Positions 1 through 8,016 of a stretch of DNA of 64,000 nt are shown one piece after another. The DNA lies in NCBI RefSeq assembly GCF_004769555.1, contig NZ_RQFY01000011.1, forward strand, positions 1 through 64,000. Direction: 5' to 3'. This DNA is from Leptospira koniambonensis (GTDB lineage Bacteria > Spirochaetota > Leptospiria > Leptospirales > Leptospiraceae). The notes under the pieces are model-generated. The model saw only the letters and a list, made by a program, of their open reading frames with translations, was not told where the DNA came from and did no database searches. The position numbers were made by a program, and so were the translations under genes. Position 1 is the stretch's first letter, and every line of letters begins with the position of its first letter.

Positions 1-1
1 G

Positions 2-3000
2 TCACAGAAGCTTGTAGTATTACAATCTTTGGACAGCCTCTATAATATTCCAAAAACCTATGAAGAAACAATAGGTGCCGCCAATAAGGATCTAGGAAAA
101 CAACTCGTCCAAAAAGTAATCCAAGATGGCTTTATGCCGGTTGGGGATTTGCTTATTAGGCAAACAGTTGGACCAGACGGACAACCTCAACAACAGATCC
201 TTCCAAACTATACAATCTACGGATATGAAGGCCCTAAACAATTACCAAAAGTAAAAGATAGCGACGGTAAAGAGTGGGATTTAAGTAATTTCAATGCGCT
301 TGCCGCAGATGGAGGACCATCCACCGCAGAACTCCAACAAATGGTTAAGCTTGCAATTAGCGTACTGGATAAGGACTTCAAGAAGACCTACGATCCAGTA
401 AACCAAGAAAACAGAGAAGAGAAGATTGCAGCCTTAGATCCGATGGCCATGGCCAAAGTTATGCAAGCGGCACAGGGATCGTTAAGAAGCTTACTTAGTG
501 ATCCAAAATACATGATGGCTAGCGCTTCCGATAAGAAGCTGATGGAACAGAGTGCCATGTCATCCGGCTACTTAGTTGGATCCACAGAAGGTGGAGTCTT
601 CGGAGATTGGCACTTTAATCAATTCTATACGCCTTTAAAATTAAAAGAGAAATACGACCAAATGAAGGCAGAGGGCGAATCCTTAAAGAGCGATGGATTT
701 GCGAGTGCCGTAGGAGATACGGTAGCCTTTGCAGTTCAAATTACTCCGTTAGGATACGTAGTAGATACAAAAGCACTCTCGAATACAGTTTCTAAAGCCT
801 ACCATGATAATAAAGAAGTCGTGGATGCAATTACTGCAGTAGCAGCGATTGTAGGTGCGCCGTTTACAGGGGGAGCGTCCCTCATAGCATTCGCAGCTTA
901 TAAATCAGTGCAAGGAGCATACGAAGGTGGTGTCTTAGGTGCGGTAGCTGGCGCAGCGAACGTAGGTAATGCTTACTTACAAGGATTAACTGCAGGTGCA
1001 GTATCTTATGAAATGTCTTACAGTTATAAAGATGGCTTTGGAGTAAGTGTAGGTGGCGGTTACGGTAAAGCTGGCATAGGAGTTGGAGGAAGTATTTCTT
1101 GGAATGCGAAGACAGGAGATATTTCAGGTAGTATAGGACTACAAACAACGTTAGGATCAAGCGGTAGATTGACAGGTAACGTGGGAATGTCGTTTGATAA
1201 GAACGGATTTACCGGAGTGGATGCCGGTATTGGTATCGGTTTAGGCACCAAAACCAATGGCAACTATGCCGCCGCACTAAACTTAGGCTTAAGTTATGAT
1301 AAGAACGCAGGATTTGGGCAGTCAGCCGGATTCTCTGAAAATACGAACAAATATCTACCTCAGTCAAGTTTGGATTACAGCCATACTGCTTTTGGTGGAA
1401 ATACGTATAGTGTAACTACGCCATCTGTTGCAGGTATGACTGGAACATTATCTTATAATGATATATCGCAAGGTTACACAACTTCTTTAAATGCAAATGG
1501 AGCTACAGCATTAACTTACGATTCGATCAGCGGCGATGCAGTTTATAATAAGAATTTCTTTGGTGATGTTGGTAAGGCACAGGCTCTTTCTCTTGGTGGT
1601 ATGACTGAGGAGGAATATAAGGATCATGTTAAGAACCAGTCTAAATTGAGAGAAGAATCCCTAGGATTGTGGGAAGGAACACTTGGAATTGTAGGATCCG
1701 CTTGGGATGGAATCAAGTCTGGTGCCCAGTCTCTCTGGAATGGAGCCGGTTATATGCTTGGTTGGGGGGACTCAACAGGGCATACGATTTACGGAGACGT
1801 AGGAAATTATGTAAGCGAGAAATGGACTGAAAAAGTTAAACCAAAATTGAATGCGTTAGGTGAAGGCATTCAATCTGCATGGAATGGAACAGTAGATGCG
1901 GTAACAAATGCCGCAAAATATGTAACAGGTTTCTCAGAGGGTGGATATTGGGAGAGAAGGTCAAATGAAGAGACGTATGGAGTAAATATAACGAATAAGG
2001 AACTTGCTGGCTCAATGGACCAGTTTACGAAGGATTGGTCTAGGAAAAGCTGCTTTGTAGCAGGGACACTTGTTCATGTGCCTGGAGGATATAAAGCGAT
2101 CGATCAAATCAAAATGGGAGATCATGTATTATCTTGGAATGAACGAACGGGAGAATATAAATATAAAGAAGTGAGCGAGTTATTCGTTCATGATGTAGTT
2201 GAGTTGTTCGATTTAGAAGTAAATGGTGAAGAAAGCTTTCAGGTTACCGGGAACCATCCTTTTTGGGTAGTAGATAAGAATGCGTGGATAGAAGTGAAAG
2301 ATCTATCTGTGGGTGATACATTACTACTTCATGATCGCTCAAGAGTTCCGGTCACCGGATTGAGGCAATATCATGTAGAACCAACGAAGGTGTATAACCT
2401 TGAAGTAGAAGACACCCACACATATGCGGTAGGAGAGAATGGTGTGGTTGTGCATAATTACCAAATTGGTTTTATGGAAGGTATATTGGGGACCATAAAT
2501 GGTTGGTTCGGAAAACCGGCCCCATTTTTGGATAACCATGAGCAATTAGCACTTGCGGCAGGCTATGAATCGAACATGTCTGAAGCTGAGATCAATGCCT
2601 TGAAAGAAGGTATCCGTAATCCGGATGTTCCAGCAAGTGGACTCTTTACGGCTTTAGTAATCGGTTTACAACATGCGGGACTCGGTTTTCTTGTAGATGG
2701 GACAGAAACATATAAGTCACATTTTGGTGAAGATCAGTGGAAACATTCTATGGCATCGAAAAAAGGACAAACGAATGAAGAAGCAGTTACTGATATGAAG
2801 AATGGACTAAAGAACTTATATGAAAAGGCAAATGATCCTAATATAAGTTATTTGGATAGAGTAAAAATACTGGGAGAAATATTACATACAGTAACGGATG
2901 CATTTGCTCTCGGGCACGTAGCTAGAAACGAGAAGGGTGAGATTTATCAAGTCCAGGATTATACGAACCAGGATAGTACATTGCACGGAGGTCCGGATAA

Positions 3001-3253
3001 GGCGCCTCCTGATGTGGCACCAGGAACTACATCTGCTTTGGACGCGTCCAAAGAGATGATTAGAATGTGGCAAGCAGGTAAAAGCTGGGAGAAAGTAAGC
3101 GAATATTTAGACAGTAATGTCTATAACATCGCCGACGGACGAAGGGACGCAATTACAGGTTCCACGAAGGATTATCAGAAAGCGGAATCCGTTCCTTGGA
3201 CCCTTCCGAGCTGGATGGAAAGACCAAATAATGGTTGGGCTCCCGTACACTAG
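2..3253 (+). CDS. Large Hint-domain polymorphic toxin-like surface protein (5' end outside window)
   Basis: The reading frame is open to the left edge (no stop from base 2), so this is the 3' part of a longer gene; the first possible start in the window, TTG at 29, is probably internal. Numbering from that TTG gives 1074 residues. Residues about 310-520 are Gly/Ser/Asn-rich imperfect repeats resembling extended beta structure. A Hint (intein-like) domain spans about 675-810: it opens with Cys675 (CFVAGTLV), has TGNHPFWV inside and ends in VVVHN. The roughly 260-residue C-terminal domain has His837, His898, His906, then His953-x3-Asp957-x5-His963 and His986-x3-Asp990. The layout (long repetitive body, Hint, C-terminal domain) is that of polymorphic toxins, where Hint is thought to release the toxin tip. 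The body recalls the large Leptospira family NCBI labels TIGR04388, from memory. A MORN lipoprotein follows after 23 bp. Toxin activity is inferred, not shown. Confidence 0.75.
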   Translation, partial: SQKLVVLQSLDSLYNIPKTYEETIGAANKDLGKQLVQKVIQDGFMPVGDLLIRQTVGPDGQPQQQILPNYTIYGYEGPKQLPKVKDSDGKEWDLSNFNALAADGGPSTAELQQMVKLAISVLDKDFKKTYDPVNQENREEKIAALDPMAMAKVMQAAQGSLRSLLSDPKYMMASASDKKLMEQSAMSSGYLVGSTEGGVFGDWHFNQFYTPLKLKEKYDQMKAEGESLKSDGFASAVGDTVAFAVQITPLGYVVDTKALSNTVSKAYHDNKEVVDAITAVAAIVGAPFTGGASLIAFAAYKSVQGAYEGGVLGAVAGAANVGNAYLQGLTAGAVSYEMSYSYKDGFGVSVGGGYGKAGIGVGGSISWNAKTGDISGSIGLQTTLGSSGRLTGNVGMSFDKNGFTGVDAGIGIGLGTKTNGNYAAALNLGLSYDKNAGFGQSAGFSENTNKYLPQSSLDYSHTAFGGNTYSVTTPSVAGMTGTLSYNDISQGYTTSLNANGATALTYDSISGDAVYNKNFFGDVGKAQALSLGGMTEEEYKDHVKNQSKLREESLGLWEGTLGIVGSAWDGIKSGAQSLWNGAGYMLGWGDSTGHTIYGDVGNYVSEKWTEKVKPKLNALGEGIQSAWNGTVDAVTNAAKYVTGFSEGGYWERRSNEETYGVNITNKELAGSMDQFTKDWSRKSCFVAGTLVHVPGGYKAIDQIKMGDHVLSWNERTGEYKYKEVSELFVHDVVELFDLEVNGEESFQVTGNHPFWVVDKNAWIEVKDLSVGDTLLLHDRSRVPVTGLRQYHVEPTKVYNLEVEDTHTYAVGENGVVVHNYQIGFMEGILGTINGWFGKPAPFLDNHEQLALAAGYESNMSEAEINALKEGIRNPDVPASGLFTALVIGLQHAGLGFLVDGTETYKSHFGEDQWKHSMASKKGQTNEEAVTDMKNGLKNLYEKANDPNISYLDRVKILGEILHTVTDAFALGHVARNEKGEIYQVQDYTNQDSTLHGGPDKAPPDVAPGTTSALDASKEMIRMWQAGKSWEKVSEYLDSNVYNIADGRRDAITGSTKDYQKAESVPWTLPSWMERPNNGWAPVH

Positions 3254-3276
3254 TAGAATAGAAAGGATAATAAGAT

Positions 3277-4200
3277 ATGAGAATCGCATATAAAAGCTAC
3301 TGGCTACTGTTTCTATGTATGTTTACCATGATGTGCAATCAATGTTCTCCCCCTCGCATGGGGACAAGATACTGTGTAAAGGGTGGATGCAAGAGCGGAT
3401 ATGGAGAGCAAAAAGTAGATTTTTTTGGTCCTGAACAAGGAGATAAATTCCGCGGTTATGCAATTTATAAAGGAGAGTTTAGGGATGGCTTGCGTTGGGG
3501 AAGGGGAACGTATGAAAAACGCACAAAGTCAATCGAAGGGGAAAACTACGAGGGTGAGTTTTTAGACGATAATTTCCATGGTTATGGTAAATGGGAGAAG
3601 TTACGAACGAGTCCTTGGCCTAAGGAAGAGTTAGATAGTTGTCCTTGGAAGTATGAAGGAGAATTCAAAAAAGGAGTTCCAAATGGTCAAGGGACTTTAA
3701 CGATGAGAACAGGTAAAGTGTATAGTGGGATCTTTGGTAAGACCTATTATATTGGAGGACTTTGCTACGAAGGGAACTGCGAAAATGGAAAAGGTTCTGT
3801 GATCCATTGGAATGGTCTACATTATCGTGGTGAATTTAAAAATAGAAACTGGAACGGCCAAGGAACGGAGTATGATGCAAACAATCATGTAAAGTATGTT
3901 GGTAGTTTTAAAGACGGAAGATATGAAGGCTATGGTGTTCAGATACGCTACGATAATACTAGTTTATATAAAAATGGGAATTGGAATGATCCAGAGCCTT
4001 ACGCACGCTATGAAGGAATGTTTGTGGATGGAAATATGAATGGATATGGTAAGCTTATTTTTCCTGGCAATGGTCCAGATGGGAAGGATGATATACAAGA
4101 GGGAGAATGGGATGGTAAACATCATTGCAGTGGACCAAAATGTAATGGGGCTTTAAAACCTCCTTCAGAAGAAGAGTGGGGAGAGGACGCTAATCAATAA
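3277..4200 (+). CDS. MORN-repeat lipoprotein
   Basis: A 307-residue protein with an N-terminal signal and a Cys at a lipobox-like site (FTMMC), so probably a lipoprotein. The rest is a run of MORN-type repeats with the G-x-G pattern, for example YEGEF, YGKWEK, GQGTL, YRGEFK, NGQGTEY and YEGYGV, spread from about residue 60 to 280. Several extra cysteines (CVKGGCKSGYG, CYEGNC) could form disulphides outside the cytoplasm. It starts 23 bp after the Hint gene and its stop abuts the next start (TAAATG), so the three genes are probably one transcript. MORN repeats mediate protein or lipid contacts. A role as partner or immunity protein for the upstream toxin-like protein is suggested only by position. 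Confidence 0.75.
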   Translation: MRIAYKSYWLLFLCMFTMMCNQCSPPRMGTRYCVKGGCKSGYGEQKVDFFGPEQGDKFRGYAIYKGEFRDGLRWGRGTYEKRTKSIEGENYEGEFLDDNFHGYGKWEKLRTSPWPKEELDSCPWKYEGEFKKGVPNGQGTLTMRTGKVYSGIFGKTYYIGGLCYEGNCENGKGSVIHWNGLHYRGEFKNRNWNGQGTEYDANNHVKYVGSFKDGRYEGYGVQIRYDNTSLYKNGNWNDPEPYARYEGMFVDGNMNGYGKLIFPGNGPDGKDDIQEGEWDGKHHCSGPKCNGALKPPSEEEWGEDANQ

Positions 4201-5106
4201 ATGGAAAAAAAGAAATCTATTGTTTTACTTATTGGAAGGATTGCTGGAATCTTTCTGTTTCTATTGACTTGTCGAACGTATTCTATCCGGATCTTGGAAT
4301 CAACACCGATCCATCCAGGAAATTATATTAAGGCAAGGGAGGAGTTTTCATCTAAGAAAATCCAACCTAAAGCAAAATTACAATATTCCAAGAGTATAGT
4401 TCCTTCCGGAGCAAAGGAAGTATATTACCAATCTGGAAATTTACAACTGTCAGCTTGGTTGAGTGAAACTCCAAATGACGATATAAAACATCCAGCAGTA
4501 GTATATGCGCATGGAGGATTTTCAAAAGACCATCGCGATTGGCCAGATCTTAAACCGTTTATAGAAGCGGGTTTTATCGTATTGTATCCCTCATGGAGAT
4601 CGGAAGATGGAAATGCAGGGGATTTTGAGTTTTTATACGGTGAAGTAGAGGATGCGATCGCCGCAGGTAAATATTTGGCGGATTTACCCTATGTCGATTC
4701 TAATTCTATCTACATTTGTGGCCATAGCATAGGTGCTTCTATAACTTTGTTTTCTGCGATGTTGCCTTCTCCATTTAAAAAAGCCGCGGCGATGGAACCG
4801 AATATTAAGACATCATATTTGATCGGCGACTTTGAATATTTTGTGGCCTTTGATGTGGAAAACCCGAAGGAAGTAGGGATCCGATCGCCACTTTCTTACG
4901 CAGAGAGTTTACAGATTCCCCTTCTTATATTACATGGCAAACATGACTATGAATCTCGCGGGAAAGTTTTTTTTGAGAAAGCGCGAAAAGCTGGACTGGA
5001 TGTGGATTACAAGATAATCTTTGGAGATCATTTTACGGTGGTTCGAGAGGGGATTCCGACAGCAATTCAATATTTTTTGGGGACTGCAAAGTTAGTAAAT
5101 CCATAA
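4201..5106 (+). CDS. Alpha/beta-hydrolase lipoprotein (dienelactone hydrolase/S9 peptidase-like)
   Basis: A 301-residue protein with a short basic N-terminus, a hydrophobic stretch and Cys24 in a lipobox-like LLTC, so likely anchored in a membrane facing the periplasm or cell surface. The fold is an alpha/beta hydrolase: HGGF for the oxyanion region (about residues 104-107), GHSIG with nucleophile Ser176, Asp249 in HGKHD and His277 in GDHF complete a plausible triad. It most resembles prolyl-oligopeptidase or dienelactone-hydrolase-type enzymes; the substrate is unknown. The start codon follows the previous stop directly, implying translational coupling with the MORN gene. Confidence 0.8.
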   Translation: MEKKKSIVLLIGRIAGIFLFLLTCRTYSIRILESTPIHPGNYIKAREEFSSKKIQPKAKLQYSKSIVPSGAKEVYYQSGNLQLSAWLSETPNDDIKHPAVVYAHGGFSKDHRDWPDLKPFIEAGFIVLYPSWRSEDGNAGDFEFLYGEVEDAIAAGKYLADLPYVDSNSIYICGHSIGASITLFSAMLPSPFKKAAAMEPNIKTSYLIGDFEYFVAFDVENPKEVGIRSPLSYAESLQIPLLILHGKHDYESRGKVFFEKARKAGLDVDYKIIFGDHFTVVREGIPTAIQYFLGTAKLVNP

Positions 5107-5492
5107 AACCAAAAGTATTCTTTAGTGTCCTGATCCAAAAACCGCCCTGTGCAGAGTATGCATTAAAAAATAGTAAACTAGTTTATTGCGTAGATAAAAT
5201 AACTTTTTTTGGCAGAGATCATTCTGAGAATGAAGGATTGGACATAGAAGATCGTTTTTCTTAATCTCCGCGTGAGAAACGAGATCCGGGCTAAAGGCCT
5301 AAGCAGAGGCCATAGGCGGTGCAGCTTTTCTAATTTAACATTAGTTTCTGTTTCTGCATTCGGTGGAAGATGTTTTAATTTTAGGAGATTATTAACTGAA
5401 ATATTCGATAATTCGAATTTATAAAGAGTTAGTTGTTATTGACTCTCTGAATTTACACGCAAAAATTAGCAAAATTTAAAACAGAGGAAAGA
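5107..5492. other. 386-bp intergenic region without a recognisable gene
   Basis: AT-rich sequence between the hydrolase and a small lipoprotein gene. No convincing reading frame with a ribosome binding site was found. A GC-rich patch at about 5285-5330 contains a short hairpin (GGCCT, 6-nt loop, AGGCC, 5296-5311) with no T-run after it, so I do not call it a terminator. The last 100 bases, AT-rich and ending in an AGAGGAAAGA ribosome binding site, probably carry the promoter of the next gene. Confidence 0.5.
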
Positions 5493-5756
5493 ATGAAAAG
5501 AATTCTGATATTAAGTACAGCTTTAGTTCTTATGACAGGCTGCTTTACGATTGGTCGTGTCGGTTACGTAGTTCCAGCTCAAAATGATTCAGCTGAACTA
5601 TCCGAGGAAATTATTGGAGAGGATTGTCCTTTCGTGGTAACTAATGTCCTGAACGATCTGAATAAGAACATAGAAAGTAAAGGTAAAGGTGACCTATCTA
5701 AAGTTGGGCTTAAATTTACAGCAGGGAATTGCGCACAAGCAAGGAGTTTGAAATAA
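5493..5756 (+). CDS. Small putative lipoprotein, first of a related pair
   Basis: 87 residues, with a typical lipoprotein signal: basic start (MKRILIL) and lipobox LMTGC. The mature part shares a pattern with the next gene: a V-V-P-A stretch, then a glutamate, then G-x-DC-x-F about 20 residues later, so the two look like diverged tandem paralogues. A strong ribosome binding site (AGAGGAAAG) precedes the ATG. The next gene starts one base after this stop, so they are co-transcribed. I cannot name the family; the size and the small Cys-containing core are loosely like TRL-type lipoproteins, but the match is weak. Confidence 0.7.
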   Translation: MKRILILSTALVLMTGCFTIGRVGYVVPAQNDSAELSEEIIGEDCPFVVTNVLNDLNKNIESKGKGDLSKVGLKFTAGNCAQARSLK

Positions 5757-5757
5757 T

Positions 5758-6117
5758 ATGAAAAGAGGAATTAAGTTTTCCATTTTACTATTCGCTTTTG
5801 CTCTTGCTGCAAACTGCTCCTATAACTGGGGTCAGTTCAATAGATATGCTGTAGTTGCTCCAGCTAATTTAGAAGTAGTTGGTAGTGGAGAAAGAGTAGT
5901 AGGTCGTGATTGTGGCTTTTCTCCTTCACGTTGGTATTCTAACAGTATAGCTGAAGCAGTTCGAGATGCTTTAATTGCTGCACCTGGATCAACTGGTTTA
6001 AAAGATGTGGATGTAAAAGCTAGATCTTATCATTATTTTTTCTTAAGCTGTGTAGAAGTTGAAGGAACTCCTGTTAAAGAAGTTGTAGCTGAGAAAAAAA
6101 CAAATAAGAAAAAGTAG
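5758..6117 (+). CDS. Small putative lipoprotein, second of the pair
   Basis: 119 residues. The signal ends in a lipobox-like AANC. The core repeats the V-x-A-P-A, E, VVG-x-DC-x-F pattern of the preceding gene and is followed by a longer C-terminal half with one further cysteine (LSCVEVEG). The tail is Lys-rich (KKTNKKK). It is followed by a probable rho-independent terminator at 6157-6195, which would close this two-gene operon. Function unknown. Confidence 0.7.
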   Translation: MKRGIKFSILLFAFALAANCSYNWGQFNRYAVVAPANLEVVGSGERVVGRDCGFSPSRWYSNSIAEAVRDALIAAPGSTGLKDVDVKARSYHYFFLSCVEVEGTPVKEVVAEKKTNKKK

Positions 6118-6156
6118 AATATATCAAATAGATTAATATATTTCTCTTTTGGTATG

Positions 6157-6195
6157 GAGAGTCTTATTCATTTAATGTGCTTAGGACTCTCTTTT
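6157..6195 (+). terminator. Probable rho-independent terminator of the lipoprotein pair
   Basis: Inverted repeat GAGAGTC (6157-6163) and GACTCTC (6185-6191) followed by TTTT. The loop is about 21 nt, longer than usual, but the position directly after a two-gene operon fits. Confidence 0.5.
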
Positions 6196-6234
6196 ACGTT
6201 TTCTGTCTTCTTTTGATAATATTTGAGGTATAAA

Positions 6235-6636
6235 ATGCGAATCCTTACTGCTATATTGTTTTTAAGTTTTTTCATTAGATGTTCAGAAATAGGGCAGCCA
6301 AATTCATTTCGCGGAAATGAAGCTAAGGAAAAGTTAATATTAGCTGCTGAAATCGGAGACTATGCAGCCTACAAGGCAGTATTTACTGAGCAAGGGTTGA
6401 CTGGATCGGATTTAGAAAATCGCACTACGGAAGAAGTGCTTAATGCAACTTTAATAAATTTAACAGTGATTGATTTGGATTCTTCCAAGTTCTATACAAA
6501 AGCTAAAATAGGCGAATGCGAGACAGTATTGCAGACCTACGGAGTCCTTTTGAAAATCAGTTCATATATTACATATTCAACTTTTGACGAATGCGATTTT
6601 TCTTCAGCAGGTATAATTGCTACGAAGAAAAAATAA
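6235..6636 (+). CDS. Small hypothetical lipoprotein
   Basis: About 133 residues when started at the ATG at 6235, which has GAGG seven bases upstream; a TTG 12 bases earlier is less likely. The N-terminus MRILTAILFLSFFIRC looks like a lipoprotein signal. The mature protein is soluble and ends in KKK. Two cysteines in the C-terminal half (GECE and DECDF) could form a disulphide. No family recognised. It sits between the paired small lipoproteins and the tRNA-derived repeat, and is AT-rich like the other orphans here. Confidence 0.6.
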   Translation: MRILTAILFLSFFIRCSEIGQPNSFRGNEAKEKLILAAEIGDYAAYKAVFTEQGLTGSDLENRTTEEVLNATLINLTVIDLDSSKFYTKAKIGECETVLQTYGVLLKISSYITYSTFDECDFSSAGIIATKKK

Positions 6637-6710
6637 GTTACATTGAGTGATTTTGCACCTGCAACCCGGAGATTCTGCATCTGCTGTATCGGCAAATGGG
6701 AAAAAAACGT

Positions 6711-6875
6711 TGGGCCCAGAAGGACTTGCCGTTACGCAGTCTCACATCCTGCTCGACTAAGCTCCACGGCGTCTTTTGCACTCGCTTCACCATCCTGGCT
6801 CGCGGCGCATTTGCGACGCTTCCTATGGGTCGCTGCAAATACTTTCGTGCAAAAGCTTCAAGCCCTTCTGGGCCG
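6711..6875. repeat. GC-rich inverted-repeat element with tRNA-derived ends
   Basis: About 165 bp bounded by TGGGCCCAGAAGGACTTG (6711-6728) and its near-perfect inverse at about 6857-6875 (one internal mismatch). Both ends copy the T-arm/acceptor end of the tRNA gene at 6907-6983. The left copy also carries the ATGGGAAAAAAA that lies beside the real tRNA, giving a direct repeat of roughly 30 bp about 199 bp away. The interior is much more GC-rich than its surroundings. Reading frames across it look like chance. It resembles a small non-autonomous element or a rearranged tRNA locus. Confidence 0.6.
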
Positions 6876-6906
6876 ATTTAACTGAAATTGAAATATGGGA
6901 AAAAAA

Positions 6907-6983
<77 letters not shown>

Positions 6984-7027
6984 GGAGGCTCCATTTTTTG
7001 AGAACCACGCCTCCTAGCAAGTCGATT

Positions 7028-7528
7028 TTATTGAGCGTTTAGGTAACGGTTCGGATTAGAAAACCATTCTTTCAGGTCTTGGCGTTCTTTGTAAAAAGCG
7101 ATATAGAATGTGTAAGCCTTATCTTCTTTTCGGAGCAGGAAGAAATAGAGTTGGAGTGGATTTCCACCGGAATTGTCCTCTTTGGACCAACGTAGTATCT
7201 CCGTCCTGGAGATGCTGAATTTTTCAGGTGTTGTGTTTGGAAACACAGCTTCTAATACCTTGGTTCCAAGAGTTTCTTCGCCGACTCTGTCCAGTTTGCG
7301 CCAGATTACAAGCCATGGTCTGTCTTTGAGAGGAACTGCTCTCCAACGGTTTCTAGATTCGGTGCGGACCAGTGCTTTTTCTGGGAAATCGATCTTAATA
7401 AAATCTTCTGTGAATGTTTCTCCCGGTTGGTAGACTTTTTGGTCTGGATCTAATGGAACTGAATCTAAAGATATACTCGTAAGGATGAATAAGAACGGAA
7501 AAATTTTGAAGAAGGGGAGACGGATCAA
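7028..7528 (-). CDS. Hypothetical exported protein
   Basis: 166 residues starting at a TTG that overlaps the upstream TGA (TTGA), with GAGG about 10 bases before it. An N-terminal hydrophobic segment of about 20 residues looks like a signal peptide with no lipobox Cys. The rest is a soluble domain rich in aromatic and charged residues (RWRAVPLKDRPW, ILRWSKED, QLYFFLLRKED). No family recognised. It is the last gene of a four-gene minus-strand run led by a response regulator, and the only one ending next to the tRNA. Confidence 0.65.
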   Translation of the reverse strand: MIRLPFFKIFPFLFILTSISLDSVPLDPDQKVYQPGETFTEDFIKIDFPEKALVRTESRNRWRAVPLKDRPWLVIWRKLDRVGEETLGTKVLEAVFPNTTPEKFSISRTEILRWSKEDNSGGNPLQLYFFLLRKEDKAYTFYIAFYKERQDLKEWFSNPNRYLNAQ

Positions 7529-8016
7529 AAGATGATTTCCTCTAAGATCAATTCTCTATATTTTACTAGTAGGAATACTGGGATGGATTGTTTTTCTTTT
7601 CTGTCTGCGAGTGTATCTTCTCCCTTCTTCTTAAATCTTCGAATCGTTTTGTTTTCGAATACGAATACTCCTTGGTATTCTCCTGTGACTTCGTAAGGCG
7701 CACCGGAAGCTAATTTAGAAACATATTTTCTTAATCTTCTATCGAATTTATTATCTCTATATTTATAATATAATGTATGTCCGTTCCAATCATAGAATAC
7801 TACGTAGTTCTCCTTTAGGCCTTGGTAATATAGTTTGATTGTTTCCGGATAATTAGGAGAAGAATCCGTTAAAGATTCTTTTATGTCGAGGGCTCTAGGT
7901 TCTTTTAGAGTGATTGTCCCGCGATAAGTATTTCCTGCAGGTTCTGCATCCAATCTTCTCCCATCCGATGTAGGTATCAAACAAAGGATTGCGGATAGGA
8001 GAAGGAATTGTTTCAT
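7525..8016 (-). CDS. Hypothetical exported protein
   Basis: 163 residues with an N-terminal signal ([19 protein letters not shown]). The following beta-rich domain (YRGTITL, IKLYYQGLKENYVVFYDWNGHTLYYKY, YEVTGEYQGVFVF) suggests a small barrel or lipocalin-like fold, but no family is recognised. Its start overlaps the stop of the HEAT-repeat gene (TAATG) and its stop overlaps the next gene, so translation is probably coupled through the operon. Confidence 0.65.
   Translation of the reverse strand: MKQFLLLSAILCLIPTSDGRRLDAEPAGNTYRGTITLKEPRALDIKESLTDSSPNYPETIKLYYQGLKENYVVFYDWNGHTLYYKYRDNKFDRRLRKYVSKLASGAPYEVTGEYQGVFVFENKTIRRFKKKGEDTLADRKEKQSIPVFLLVKYRELILEEIIF

Noticed and set aside
6643..6885. 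Open frames on both strands over the GC-rich repeat (66-80 residues)
   Set aside because: They have no ribosome sites or recognisable motifs, overlap each other on both strands, and run through an inverted repeat, as chance frames in GC-rich DNA do.
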